NCBI GenBank assembly: GCA_905160935.1
Contig: CAJHZI010000547.1
Location: forward strand, 3,217,501-3,281,500
Direction of reading: 5' to 3'
Length of the DNA: 64,000 bases
DNA from: Enchytraeus crypticus
Taxonomy: Eukaryota; Annelida; Clitellata; Enchytraeida; Enchytraeidae
Both the position numbers and the translations under genes were made by a program. Below, in pieces: positions 24,001-33,431 of this stretch (position 1 is its first letter; each line of letters opens with the position of its first letter). Below the pieces are notes generated by a model. The model worked only from the letters and a program-made list of their open reading frames with translations, ran no database searches and was not told where the DNA came from.

Positions 24001-25529
24001 GATGCCACCACCACGACCAGAAGAACGACCGACATGTTGAATGGAATAGTCACGGGGAGTGAGAGAGTTAAGGACAGCAGGTGGAGTGTCAGGAGAGAGC
24101 CATGATTCTGTCAAAAATAGAATATCAATGGACTCATCAAGAATAAACTGTCGAATGAGTTCGGGTTTGTTTAGGTTTTTTGTGATAGTTGTGGCAGACC
24201 GAATATTGAGGCAGTAAGTGGACAGGTTAGAAACAGAAGAAACAGGGCCAGGATTCAACTCCACATCGCCTGCTAAAATTAAGAGAAAGGTAAGGATGAC
24301 GTTTATATGTCGTTTAGAAGTGAGATTAAGTGAAACAGAATGAAGATAGGATTTAGAAAAGTATGGCAAAGGTAAAGAATCAAGGCATTGACAAACGGAG
24401 GCATACGGCATAGGTTGGTAAATGAGTTTCCATGAGGAAGAAATATGGCCAATGGAACTGCCAGTGAAATGGTTGGTCGTATATGGAGTAGTAAGGGCTA
24501 AAACAAGATAAACGGAAAGAAAGAGCAATGAAAACACATCTATAGCATGAAAAACGGGAAATGATTTCTTTCTGTGGGTGAAGCAGAAAGAAATCAACCA
24601 ATTAAAGTAAAGGAAAAACATTCTAGGACAAAAAGGTGTTTAACATATGGCTAAAAAGCTCTGTAAAAAAGTGAAAATTTTTAAAACAAATATGTTAAAT
24701 CTATTATCGTAAATTAGAAGAAAATAAATGTATACTGAAATGTAGAAAATGATAAGTAATATAGTAGAGTAAAGTATATGAGAAACAATTTAACGAATTA
24801 AGATAAAATATTAAATTAAAACAAAAAACGATATTGTTTATAAATAAAAGTGTCATCCATTAGGCTCCGCTTAGGCTCCTCATTGCCATAAGGCAATGTC
24901 AGAGACATCTCATTTATACCGACATTTCGTGACTATTATGAAAGCTAACATAAAAACTATTGTTAAACGTTAAACAGCCTGCTATGTACCAACTACAGCA
25001 TTAGTGCTGGATTTGCAGTAGGTAAACGACAAGTTTGTTCAAATCAAAAATAAAAGTAAGCTGTGTCTACTGCTGCAACAAACTAAACGAAATATAATCA
25101 AAACCTAATTAATCGCAGGCAGAAAAAGCAACTTATGGATGAACATCACTACCAGAGAGAGTGATGGAGTCATAATGGATCCATACATCTGAGCTGCATC
25201 CCAGTGTGAACTCAACACCCCATTCTAAACATAAATACAAGAAATATTTAGACAGTACATGTCATTTTATTGTGAAAGGACAATCTCTAGCAGTGATCGG
25301 CCTTCAAGACTTTTTTTAATATTCCAAGCACGTTTTCCTTTAAATCCTTTCTATGACTATTTGATACTGACAGCGCCAATCGTCAGTAAGCTCCAATACA
25401 TGATTAACCTTCCTGGGGCCCCTGGCAATATCCTTTAGCTGTTGACTGGTCTGGGCTTTAAACCCAAGAGTATTGCTTACTTGCTTAAAACCAAAACTCT
25501 CTCTCTCTAATCTACCTATCTATCTATCT

Positions 25530-25625
<96 letters not shown>

Positions 25626-27169
25626 ATATATATATATTTATATATACATGTATATATATATATACATATATATATGTATATATATACTCCATCTATCCTG
25701 ATCATTTTTTTGATCACCGGACCGGCTTTCATTTTAGGACCTTACTTCTCCGTACATGTCTTTTTCCATATTAGTCTGGGTGAATTGGTCTGTAGTGATG
25801 TGTGCTATGGGGGTGTCCCTGACATCCCCCTTGGAATAAGAAACAGACGTTAAACCTTCATTGTTATTACTATTAAATAATTAATGTATAATGAGAATTT
25901 AATAATGTATGTCATCACAGAATAAGAAATAAATTGATCAAAATACTTCAATACCAGTAATAGCACTGTAGGCAATACAAAACGAACAATTGATTTAAGT
26001 TTATTTTTCGGCAGACTAAGTAATAACGCAACGATTACGTTAATCTCTCACAAAGTTCTCTACACAAGAGATAAATACCATTGTTTGTAGGGCAGGACCA
26101 ATCATATTTCCAGTTTTACCAACACTAAAGTGATTAACAGCAGCCTGCACAACAGAAGGCGTTGACAATCTGTTCACGAGATCATTAGTCTGGATAATGT
26201 TTCTTCTGTTGGTGCACTGAATCGATGAGCCTGAAATAATAAAAATATTAAACTGCCTCGATCATACATCATCTACTAATACAGTAGCTCGAGGGCCTAA
26301 AACAGAAATGATTTAAAAATACTTCGATGACATTTTGCTTGTCAGTGCATTGGACCGACAAACCAGATACAGCAAAGATAGCAAGATATCTGCACATTTG
26401 TCTTTTACTTCAGTAATTCAAAAGGGCGCCTGAATTGCCTCCACTTTAAAATGAGGAGACTTTATATCAGTAGTAGTAGCAAAGTAGAATAATTTTTACC
26501 TGAAAAATTTGATGATAAAAGTTGAACCCTGACAAAATCATTTCATTCGCATCTCTTATTATTAAGTAACAATAATCACATTACGCATGTAGTTCGCAAA
26601 CTTTATAGTAATACAACAAACTGCAGTGCACTCTACATCATCATCATCTTCCTTTGAATATCAGGTTAGCTAGGGTCAGGTCTGGGCAGTGCACTCTACA
26701 TGCACAAAAAAGTTTTTATTTATAGAATTTGAATTTTGAAGTTAACTGCTCAAGTAAGTTTTAGTTTTAGTCAACTTAGACCTTTAATCTAACTAAATCT
26801 CATCATTTTCTATATCTATATTTAATTTCAAGATTAGGTGGACTGACTGTCCACCTTATACTCTTGATGATGATGATTAGGTAGACTGACAAAATTACAA
26901 ATGAAGTAGTGTTTTAACACAGTTGGTACAGAAAGGCAACTGAAAAAATAAAATAAGCAACAGCATGGCAATTTGGCAGGTTCTAAAAGGGAATGGTTTG
27001 CTAAAAGCTATACTAAAACGAAGAATATATGGAAGAGAGTTTGAGGAAGTCCGAAAATTGACATATAAGATGATTTAATAACGCATGTACGTACGCAAAA
27101 TTCAGAGAATAGAAATATGAGGACTATGGAAGAAAATATGTGCCATGGAACTGTCACTGGGCGGTGCAC

Positions 27170-27206
<37 letters not shown>

Positions 27207-30200
27207 TACTTTTATCTTCCTATTCAAACAATCCTTAAAGCAAATTAAAGATCACTCCTACCGAATAGAAAACAAAGATGATTCCATTATTTGTCGAAAT
27301 TTACTGTAAGCTTAAAAATGTGACTTCTGAGTTAGTTTTCAATTATTTTCACATCTCCTGCAGTTACCTGATACAATAAGGACCGTAATGGCCTATACAC
27401 ATCAGTGGCCCATTCACAACACAGTCCTTTTTACCACAGCACAAGAAAAGTTTCTCTTCCTTTTGTAAAGTTTCTCTTAGAGCCAACAAAGTATCACTTA
27501 CCAACAACTTGGCATCTCTTCATTTTATTAAACATCTCTACTGAAAATCCAAGAGCGTGAAAGAGTTCATGCAGAGCTGTCTACAAAAATGAAAAAAGTT
27601 ACAAATACTTTAAAAAGAACAAAACCTATAATATAACGTCTTCTCAGTGTCATGATTCTAGTCAATGAATTGAAATCTTAATGGTACCTCAATGGTACAC
27701 TTAATGTAACACTTAGTTGTACACTCAATAGTATACTTAATGGTGCACTCGATGGTACACTCAATGGTACACTTAATAGAACACTTAGTTGTACAGTAAA
27801 CGGTACACTTAATGGTACACTTAGTAGTACAATGGTACACTTAATGGTAGTATACTTAGTTGTACACTCAATGGTATACCTAAATGGTACACTCGAATAA
27901 AATTATCAATCCAAACTGAAAGAGACACGAATTCAAATCCTGCATCATTTCAAAGATGACTAACATCAACATCTGCAGGTTTATCCGAGTTTGTAATCGG
28001 TTACTGAAGTTTCATAGTTTTTCTAATCTAGCAGTGACATAATTATAAAATTAAAGATTAAAACTTATGAAGTCGCAAATATGAGTCTAAGTCAATATCA
28101 AATTACACGAAACAATTAAGTACAAAAAGGAAATTATTAGGATTTTATCTACAATCATCATCATCTTCCCTTTAATGATACAATAATACATTTAAATTGA
28201 ATGTAAGATCATAATATGAGAAATACTCAAATATTAACATATTATTAAATAACAATGTATGCTGGCTACAGCATTAATAATAATAAGCTGCATTTTCTAC
28301 TCTAAAGTCAATAATCCGAAAATAAACGTAATATGTTATTCAAATGTTTACAACAGTAGAAATTAAAAACCATTTTAAGCGTTTTGAATTCAACTCCATT
28401 CTAATTTTAATACATTACAAATGCGTTACATCACAAATTCAAATTTTGTCTCTTGAATTACAACTTTATATAATAATAATTAGTTAGGCAGTTCCAGATA
28501 TGGAAAGAACAGTAATAGTCCTATCTACATCAGCGACCCAGACACAATGCTTGAAACAGTACTCAAATGAGAAACAAGCATCAAAACTGTCACGTGCATA
28601 TTTGTCGTAAAGTCACAAGGAACTGTCAAACGTGTCAAACTGTCTCTGGATCAGTCTCCGGCACATATTTGACTCTAGGTAGAGATAATAATGCCACGTT
28701 GTGAAACTGACCAAGTACTGAATATACTTGTAAGTTTTGTTCTGTTGAATATATTCAAAATCGCATACAGAGTCGACGTTACATACACTGCTAACTAGCC
28801 TCAGAATATACTAGTGAAACAAATTGATACAAGACTTCGACTGATATAAATAATTGATTTCAGATTAATAGATTGATTGATAACTTACAGCGACGACTTT
28901 TCCACGTTGATAATGAGCTTCAGTGAGAACCTGAGGACATATGTTCATGTAACCAGCGACGGGCCTATCGTTCTCTCCCAACTGACAATGTGAAGCATAG
29001 CCTATCACATTCTGATCCTGAATACACAAAAATCAATGAAATAAAGTGCTATTGACAATACAATAGAATTTAAAAAACACAACTAGTTTGACATCATTTT
29101 TAAAGCCTCATACATTATTAATGTCCTGTTATGAACAACCAACATTTAAAATTATGAAATTAAGTGTTATGTATTAACTGAAGTGTTATGTATTAACTGA
29201 AGTGTTATGTATTAACTTAATAATTATTTCAGTTATTCTTAATAATTAATAATTATTGAGTAATGAAACAATATTTGTAATAAAAACATTTATAACTTGA
29301 AGTTTGTTAACAAGTCTCACAAATGCCAGTGTGTAGGGTATTTATTATGCTAAACTTTAAAGCCAAGTTTAACGTCAGCTTCCTGGCTCAAAAATTGTCA
29401 GTGACGAGATGAGCACTAGATTTGTACCCTGCACGACTGATCCGCAGTCAAACACTTTAGAAATGGAAAGGGGTCTTAAACAAGCATCTGTGCTTTCTGC
29501 CCCAGTGTGCCGTTATGTTATGTTATGTTAAATAAGCCACTGATTCAGCACAGTTGCCTCTCTATTCTGGCAAAAGTCATGAGCAATGTGGCACCACCTC
29601 TACCGGTGTATCAACAATGTTTACGAACCTGTTGAAGACAACCTTGTGTTGCATCAGCAATGACATACAATATATAGTCAACATCACTTAAACCCTCTCC
29701 GTCACGACAGGTAACAGTAGCGTTAGTGCTGTTGTAGCTCCATAAATATAAACCTTCCAAATGTTCTTCTGGAATCTTACATCAGAATAACAGCAATTAA
29801 TCTAGGCTAGATTCAAACATCACAGAACAACAACTTGTTATTCTCTCCTTTTATTTTATTCATGACGTTAAAGTGGAAATGTGGGTATGTAGAAGAATGG
29901 AGGATTAGCTGGACTCAAAAGATAAAAAATGAGGAAGTTCTTGAGAGAGTTGGTACAGATAGACAGTTGATAAATGCATTAAAAAATAGGACGAAGAGTT
30001 GAATGGAACACATTCCAAGGGGGAAAGGTTTATTAAAAGGGATCCAAGAAGGTAGAATGGAAAGATGGAAAGAAATAGAGGTAAAGGCAATACTCAAAGT
30101 AAAATAATATGATAATTTTTCAATCACTGGCTGGAGCCAGTGGCGACGTCGGTAAGATACTCGACTGCGGATCAGTATGTGCGGGGTTCAAATCCTGGGC

Positions 30201-33150
30201 TCGCCCGTCACTAACATCGCTTTCGAGTGAGAAAACTGACGTTAACCTTAGCTTTTATCAATTGTCTCCTAAGTTCACTTTAAAAAATGTCAAGCAGTAG
30301 CAAATAATTTTGACTGGAAGCCAGAATTGGTTGATCAATTCTTGTCATTTTGTTTCTTTGTATGATCACAAACATCACACACAGCACCTGCTGCAGTTTT
30401 CCTACTCAGTTTCTTCTTTGTAGTTTTTGTTATTCCTCCTTCCATTGCAGGCTATTAGTAATCGCTGACAGTTTATAGTGCTTTGATAGCAACTAGCACA
30501 GAATTAAGAATAACCTTCCAACACCCTAGGATTTTGTTCACTTAAAGCTGTCAATACAGTATTCCAAGATGATCACCCATCCAAGTACTAACCAGGCCTG
30601 ACGCTGCTTAATTTCGTTTGTAGATGTATATATTAAACCAATTAAGCTAAACCCTTCTCCATCTGTGGTTGCTGCATTGCAACTAACACAGGAGACAATC
30701 ACTTTAAATTCTTCTTCTTCTAGTGCACTGCCTAATGGGAGGTTCATGACATATAGCTCTTCCAACCAACTCTATCCTCGGCCTTCCTTTCTCTAGGTAA
30801 GAATTTTTATCAGATCATTCAACATCCCATGTCTTGGTCTCCCTGTAACTCTTTTCCCTTGCATCCTTCCTTCAATTTTCTTATAATATTCATATTATTC
30901 TTCCTTCTTGCATCACTACAAATAAGTTATACATTATCTCAGGGAGACATGACTTTACACAAAAATTTAAGTTTCCAAATAGCTATGACTGAATTAAAGT
31001 ACCCCATACCTGGAATTCTTTTTCCTGAGAGCAGTACTCTGGATATGACCGACAATCTTTACCTCCTGAGCGACCCAGATCTGCACATCTGTATGAATAG
31101 TTAAAAAACCACTACAGATTATTTATATATAATAATAATAATAATAATAACTTCCGACAATTTCTATAACAGTGTCATGGCCGGTGTCCGGTCTTCGAGA
31201 CCGCTTGACAGGTTCCTGACAGGTTATTATTAATCCTTTCCATGGTCAATCATATCTTTGATATTGATAGTGCCAATCGGCAGCAAGTTCCGATACAAGA
31301 TTAACCTTCCATGGGCCCAAGGGGATTTGCATCATTACTTGACAGACCTGGGCTTTGAACCCAGGCCACTTGTATCCGAAGCCAAAACTCTAACCTTTAC
31401 GCCATATCCCCTCCCCGTGGAGGAAGGGGATTCTGTGTGCTTTATATTTGTATCTAAAGCAAACAGAAAAGGCTAGAAAAATGGGGCTTCAGCAGTCATA
31501 TTTACTTAAAAATAATTAAGATATTGAAGAAATAAAGAAGAATGCCACTGCACCAGTACACTTGCACGCAAAAAACACAAGGTTCAATACGACTTCACAT
31601 CACATAAGTCCTAATTTTCAACAGAACTCTATAATTATTAAATATGAAATGATGTATGACTTATCACTTGATCACATTCGTTATCTGCAATTAGATTTAT
31701 CAATTGATTAAACAAAGCCATCTAATGTTTTAGTTTCTGGCGAACATTAAATTAACAAGTAGACATTGAACTAACTAATAGACATTTACAGGCATCCATA
31801 CTTGCCACTGTTGACGCCTGATTCCCAAACTTTACTACAAGATGTTCGCCTTAGAATGAGCCGATCCTTCACTGGGTAAACTTTGCAGAAATAGTAAAAA
31901 CATTAACAGCTGTATAGGTGACGTCATTATGGAAAACAGAGTTCAATATATGCATCAAATACAAGAGCAAAGCTTAATATAATTAATATCAATAGTTCAT
32001 AGTAATAATTTTATCTTAACTTATATTATCAACAAGACTATCAGTAAAAATTTTCCAGAATGATATAACTTATGCACTTATCTCCAGTGTTGTGTCCGGA
32101 ACACTGAAGAATAGAACAATACCACACATGACTGAGCAAGAACTGAGGAAGGCAATGGTAAACCACCTCAGAAGCCATATTTTTTTATAGCATTTGTGAA
32201 TGGATTTAGTTGTACAAAAAACTATGGCTATTAGTTGTACAAAGATCTATGGAATACTCTTTATGAAGCATGAAAGCAGACTCTGAAAATATGTACCTTG
32301 TACTTGTCACTTGGCAGAACACTAGCGAGAGAGAGATAAATGTACTATACTAGTGTGCTTATGTATTGTATATAATCATATATAAAATAATAGGGATTGT
32401 AACTATTTTCTGTAAATGTATATACATGTATATGCCACAACATAGCTCAATATGCTAACAAATATATACATGTTAATGAAAAATGTGTGCTTATTGCGTG
32501 TGAATATAAATACTTACATAGCTATATACATAGGGCTACGGCTAAGGTCCAATTTAAATTCACTTTCCATCTCTAATAGCATGTCAGCATATATAGCAAT
32601 GAATACATAGTTATACATTGCTATACTCATCATTTTACATTGCTATACACACATAGCTTTTACAATATACAATTTGAAAAGTGATACATACTTTACTCAA
32701 AGATTGATCAAAACTTGAGACTAAAAATATCATTTAAGGTGGATTTTAAATAATGAAAATACAACCCTTAAATTAATAAATTAAGTATGTACCTGAAAAG
32801 AGTTGAGAAACGATTTTAGTGATATGTTCAACAACGTTTATTAAATGAAGCTGCTGGGCTTCTGTGGTGAAGCGTGAGTGCACAAAATGGGTTTTTATGC
32901 GAATAGGACGGTACAAGTTGCAGACTGAGTTGACATCTCTACGACTCCTTCGATCATCATCTCTATGGTTGCCACCAAAATCTGTTATGTTCGGCTTATT
33001 GCGATCCTTAATCTGGTTGTAAATGCTGACGTCTTTATAAAAAAAAAAAAAAAAGGAAGAAAATGAGACATCTTGCAATGAAATCTGATCCGGCCAGCTG
33101 AAGAAGCCTTGAATAAATAAATGTAACACTATTGGAATAAAAACTAACAT
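12661..33150 (-). CDS. Leishmanolysin-like (M8) zinc metallopeptidase with C-terminal TM anchor
   Basis: Exons in transcript order: 33150-32793, 31880-31790, 29775-29629, 29017-28889, 27580-27502, 26230-26080, 25224-25153, 20658-20556, (candidate 17824-17775), 17310-17212, 16473-16345, 14988-14541, 14112-14004, 12847-12661. The encoded protein has a hydrophobic N-terminus, an RRSRR pro-region site, the metzincin motif HELFHALGF, a third zinc ligand in SSHWDAAQ and the Met-turn SIMTP. It then has [10 protein letters not shown] and cysteine-rich C-terminal M8 features ([19 protein letters not shown]). After the M8 domain come about 170 residues of unrecognised extracellular sequence, a transmembrane helix and a basic tail. 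Family members cleave extracellular or secretory-pathway proteins. Most junctions join in phase. Unresolved are the junction 31790 to 29775, one candidate exon with a TAA, and one base of length in exon 26230-26080. Confidence 0.88.
12925..12975 (-). repeat. RTE-like LINE 3' end (ATGATG-type tail)
   Basis: The minus strand reads CCCAACCCTAGTTAAACTGG, GATTCAAGAGAAGATG and on. The same end with an ATGATG tail is seen at 15808-15866 (-), 26637-26680 (-) and 42205-42250 (+). Confidence 0.5.
13080..13335 (+). repeat. 26-bp minisatellite in peptidase intron
   Basis: About nine copies of a unit contain TTAAACATTTCACACCAGTG, diverging toward the right end. Confidence 0.88.
13560..13590 (+). repeat. 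(CT)n microsatellite
   Basis: A short CTCTCTTT/CTCTCTC tract in the peptidase intron. Confidence 0.8.
14004..14112 (-). CDS. Peptidase exon: distal extracellular segment
   Basis: The acceptor is TTTGCAG and the donor is AG|GTAGAG. It encodes [20 protein letters not shown] and ends FYAKLLR. Phases match on both sides (enters after one base, leaves two). The domain is not recognised; its alternating beta/helix pattern is vaguely SEA-like. Confidence 0.78.
14541..14988 (-). CDS. Peptidase exon: end of M8 domain and extra extracellular domain
   Basis: The acceptor is TTTCAG. It starts [17 protein letters not shown], the last conserved cysteine segment of leishmanolysin-type proteins. A Ser/Thr/Pro-rich linker follows ([19 protein letters not shown]), then about 100 residues beginning PIYLEIIF that I cannot assign. 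The donor is TTTG|GTAAAA. The long TA repeat at 15010-15080 abuts it upstream. Confidence 0.82.
15005..15082. repeat. (TA)n microsatellite
   Basis: About 75 bp of alternating TA flanked by ACATG on each side, immediately 5' of the peptidase exon on the minus strand. Confidence 0.95.
15808..15870 (-). repeat. RTE-like LINE 3' end with CATCAT tail
   Basis: (CATCAT)n is followed by TAAATCCCAGTTTAACCAGG. This is the same terminus as at 12925 and 42205. Confidence 0.55.
15957..16086 (-). mobile_element. tRNA-derived SINE, family A (left arm of inverted pair)
   Basis: The minus strand starts GGCTGGAGCCAGTGGCGATT and carries GGTTCAAATCCTGGGTTCG (B box) and the tail ACTGACGATAACATTAGCTT. It is head-to-head with the copy at 16109. 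Confidence 0.85.
16109..16238 (+). mobile_element. tRNA-derived SINE, family A (right arm of inverted pair)
   Basis: A near-consensus copy with GTCGGTAAGATACTCGACCG, the B box GGTTCAAATCCTGGG and the tail GACGTTAACATTAGCTTTT. Separated by about 22 bp from an inverted copy. Confidence 0.88.
16345..16473 (-). CDS. Peptidase exon: cysteine-rich M8 C-terminal segment
   Basis: The acceptor is TTGCAG and the donor is AAG|GTTTAC. It encodes 43 codons including [13 protein letters not shown] and [11 protein letters not shown]. The CYxxxC spacing and following beta strands match the C-terminal region of leishmanolysin-like proteins. Phase 0 at both ends. Confidence 0.85.
17212..17310 (-). CDS. Peptidase exon: M8 cysteine-rich segment
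   Basis: The acceptor is ATGATACAG and the donor is CTG|GTACTT. It encodes [20 protein letters not shown] and then [13 protein letters not shown]. Phase 0 at both ends, joining exon 16473-16345. Placement relies on open frame, splice sites and cysteines, so it is less certain than its neighbours. Confidence 0.65.
17775..17824 (-). pseudogene. Candidate peptidase exon with in-frame TAA
   Basis: Acceptor TTCTCAG and donor GTG|GTAACC bound 50 nt whose phase fits both neighbours (one base inherited, phase 0 out). Translation gives [12 protein letters not shown], a TAA, then VSSV. Joined to DSC this recalls the GCxF...C segment that follows the WG motif in M8 peptidases. The TAA would truncate the protein before the cysteine-rich region and membrane anchor. 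It could be a read error, a damaged allele or a wrong exon call. Confidence 0.35.
18683..19700 (+). mobile_element. CR1/L2-like LINE, 5'-truncated fragment
   Basis: It begins inside the reverse transcriptase ([26 protein letters not shown]) and runs through the C-terminal RNA-binding-like region ([18 protein letters not shown]). Frameshifts and stops interrupt it. A related copy lies at 58127-58880. It sits in a peptidase intron, antisense to the gene. Confidence 0.8.
20358..20487 (+). mobile_element. tRNA-derived SINE, family A
   Basis: TCGGTAAGATATTCGACGGC, the B box GAGTTCAAACCCTGGGCTC and a degenerate tail (AAATTAAAATTAGCTTT). Confidence 0.82.
20556..20658 (-). CDS. Peptidase exon after the Met-turn
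   Basis: The acceptor is CATACAG and the donor is AGAG|GTAAAT. It encodes [20 protein letters not shown] and then [15 protein letters not shown](T/S)GWYxVNYSxA...WG is a strong M8 signature C-terminal to the catalytic site. Enters in phase 0, leaves one base. Confidence 0.88.
21170..21240 (-). mobile_element. Short LINE 3' end with ATTGATTG tail
   Basis: The minus strand reads GGCGAGGAACCGGACGTTAA, ATTCGTATTGATTGATTTG. A second LINE 3' end (21240 and up) lies directly against it. The same terminus recurs at 45927-45985 (-). Confidence 0.65.
21240..24640 (-). mobile_element. CR1/L2-like non-LTR retrotransposon, nearly full length, inactive
   Basis: Reading down the minus strand: a hydrophobic N-terminal region (from about 24621), a 2A-like motif GDVELNPGP (about 24270-24244), AP-endonuclease ([49 protein letters not shown]) and reverse transcriptase ([41 protein letters not shown]). 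A C-terminal region ([18 protein letters not shown]) and a 3' end with a TTATTA tail follow. Frameshifts near 23530, 23320, 23010, 22690 and 22035 break the ORF. It is in the same orientation as the host gene, inside the intron 25153-20658. Confidence 0.9.
24244..24270 (-). other. 2A-like ribosome-skipping motif in the LINE ORF
   Basis: The minus strand encodes [11 protein letters not shown], matching the D(V/I)ExNPGP consensus at which ribosomes skip one peptide bond. It lies between a roughly 120-residue hydrophobic leader and the endonuclease. 2A-like sequences are known in some animal non-LTR elements; function here is inferred. Confidence 0.8.
24850..24925 (-). mobile_element. LINE 3' end fragment
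   Basis: CTCCTCATTGCCATAAGGCA and ATGTCAGAGACATC, the reverse complement of the shared LINE 3' terminus (compare 36780-36830). Confidence 0.55.
25153..25224 (-). CDS. Peptidase exon: third zinc ligand and Met-turn
   Basis: The acceptor is ATGTTTAG and the donor is CTG|GTAGTG. 24 codons encode [20 protein letters not shown] then SLSL. The histidine of SSHW is the expected third zinc ligand and GSIMTP the metzincin Met-turn. Phase 0 at both ends. Confidence 0.9.
25355..25500 (-). mobile_element. tRNA-derived SINE, family B
   Basis: The minus strand contains GGTTTTAAGCAAG, GGGTTTAAAGCCCAGAC (B-box-like) and AATCATGTATTGGAGCTTAC. It shares body and tail with the copy at 31235-31425. A (CT)n and then a (TA)n tract follow. 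Confidence 0.6.
25530..25690. repeat. (TA)n microsatellite
   Basis: About 150 bp of TA/ATATAC repeats, preceded by CTATCTATCTAT. Confidence 0.95.
25691..25870 (+). mobile_element. LINE 3' end fragment
   Basis: TTTGATCACCGGACCGGCTT, GGTGAATTGGTCTGTAGTGA and AACAGACGTTAAACCTTCAT. This is the shared 3' terminal ~170 bp of the CR1/L2-like family. It starts directly at the TA microsatellite. Confidence 0.8.
26080..26230 (-). CDS. Peptidase exon between catalytic helix and third ligand
   Basis: The acceptor is TATTTCAG and the donor is ATG|GTATTT. It encodes [19 protein letters not shown] and [17 protein letters not shown], typical spacing between HExxH and the distal histidine. Flanking phases require a length of 2 modulo 3, but I count 151 nt, one short. 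Either there is a one-base difference near 26100 or the donor is slightly elsewhere. Confidence 0.78.
26637..26700 (-). repeat. RTE-like LINE 3' end with CATCAT tail
   Basis: ATCATCATCATCTTCCTTTG is followed by AGGTTAGCTAGGGTCAGG, the same terminus as at 15808. Confidence 0.45.
26970..27205 (+). mobile_element. RTE-like LINE C-terminal fragment, then (GA)n
   Basis: Contains the decayed tail AAGGGAATGGTTTGCTAAAA through ATGTGCCATGGAACTGTCAC and GGCGGTGCACTAAGAGAG. It is related to 53575-53995 (product [13 protein letters not shown]). A GA microsatellite of about 30 bp follows. Confidence 0.6.
27502..27580 (-). CDS. Peptidase catalytic exon (HELFHALGF)
   Basis: The acceptor is TTTTTGTAG and the donor is GTTG|GTAAGT. 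It encodes [20 protein letters not shown] and KRCQVV. HELFH gives two zinc ligands and the general-base glutamate; G in HALGF is the conserved metzincin turn. Enters in phase 0 from exon 28889-29017, leaves one base. Confidence 0.93.
27655..27900 (-). repeat. Minisatellite of about 12-30 bp units
   Basis: Repeats of TGGTACACTTAATGGTACAC, with variants ACTTAGTTGTACACTCAA, downstream of the catalytic-exon acceptor. It is not a copy of the exon. Confidence 0.8.
28889..29017 (-). CDS. Peptidase exon before catalytic helix
   Basis: The acceptor is GTATTCAG and the donor is GCT|GTAAGT. 43 codons encode [20 protein letters not shown] then [20 protein letters not shown]. (A)xHCQxxxxxRPxAGYxNxCP is a hallmark of M8 peptidases. 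Phase 0 at both ends. Confidence 0.92.
29362..29462 (-). mobile_element. Diverged SINE family A copy
   Basis: AAGTTTAACGTCAGCTTCCT through ACTGATCCGCAGTCAAACAC in reverse orientation. The B-box region is degraded. Confidence 0.5.
29629..29775 (-). CDS. Peptidase N-domain exon
   Basis: The donor is CAG|GTTCGT. 49 codons encode [20 protein letters not shown] and [18 protein letters not shown]. IPxxHL...D(Y/F)xxYV is typical of the M8 N-terminal half. The acceptor was placed at GATGTAAG (phase 0). This does not match the two bases left by exon 31790-31880, so a small exon between them is probably missing. Confidence 0.8.
29880..30110 (+). mobile_element. RTE-like LINE C-terminal fragment
   Basis: GAATGGAGGATTAGCTGGAC, GTTCTTGAGAGAGTTGGTAC and AGATAGACAGTTGATAAATG match the C-terminal RT region seen at 53700-53830. 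It is abutted by a SINE at 30129. Confidence 0.65.
30129..30256 (+). mobile_element. tRNA-derived SINE, family A
   Basis: Near-consensus: GGCTGGAGCCAGTGGCGACG, TAAGATACTCGACTGCGGAT, GGTTCAAATCCTGGGCTCGC and TGACGTTAACCTTAGCTTTT. Confidence 0.9.
30552..30618 (-). repeat. 5S rRNA-derived fragment (3' half)
   Basis: The minus strand reads GAAATTAAGCAGCGTCAGGC, CTGGTTAGTACTTGGATGGG and TGATCATCTTGGAATACTG, matching about the last 60 bases of 5S rRNA. The 5' half is absent. On the minus strand it lies 3' of a decayed LINE tail (30625-30770), so it is a processed or composite element, not a 5S gene. Confidence 0.8.
30619..30830 (-). mobile_element. RTE-like LINE C-terminal fragment
   Basis: The minus strand encodes [16 protein letters not shown], the same C-terminus as at 53940-53990 and 50100-50310. 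Confidence 0.6.
31130..31152. repeat. (TAA)n microsatellite
   Basis: Short AATAATAAT tract. Confidence 0.8.
31235..31425 (-). mobile_element. tRNA-derived SINE, family B
   Basis: The minus strand starts GGGGATATGGCGTAAAGGTT (A-box-like), then GCCTGGGTTCAAAGCCCAGG (B box), then a body with AATCTTGTATCGGAACTTGC. The body matches the copy at 25355-25500, defining a second SINE family. Confidence 0.75.
31790..31880 (-). CDS. Peptidase N-domain exon
   Basis: The acceptor is TTCTGCAAAG and the donor is GCCT|GTAAAT. It encodes [20 protein letters not shown] and GVNSGKYGC. It enters in the phase left by exon 32793-33150 (one base), which supports the acceptor despite AAAG. The donor is tentative. 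Confidence 0.72.
32793..33150 (-). CDS. Peptidase first coding exon
   Basis: ATG at 33150 is followed by [17 protein letters not shown], a probable signal peptide. An RRSRR site and [16 protein letters not shown], the start of the conserved M8 pro/N-domain, follow. The donor is TCAG|GTACAT (one base left). A T15 tract (encoding FFFFF) near 33040 ends in ATAAAG and could be an intronic pyrimidine tract, so an unrecognised intron may split this exon. Confidence 0.72.
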
Positions 33151-33431
33151 TGTCCTCCATTTACTGCTTCATATTATCCTCTTCTCATTGCAATTCTTCA
33201 TCAAAATTTCCCTGCAGACTTAGTAATTGTCTCCATCATTAAGGTTTATTAGAAATAAAAATAGCAACTTAGAATATGGATTTTGTTAATATTTAAAATT
33301 GATTTCAAACGTTTTATATCTTGGAATTTTCATGATTCTGAGAAATCAATACATACATAAAATAAAGATTAACAAATAATGCAGGCTCTACTATCGTCTT
33401 CTTTAAAACTCTAGATAGTACGACTAAATTG

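Noticed and set aside
27655-27900. Third example of an exon-acceptor array, near the catalytic exon
   Set aside because: The repeat unit (TGGTACACTTAA) has no similarity to the exon at 27502-27580.
30552-30618. 5S rRNA gene
   Set aside because: Only the 3' half is present, it is diverged, and it is joined to LINE sequence; the internal promoter is incomplete.
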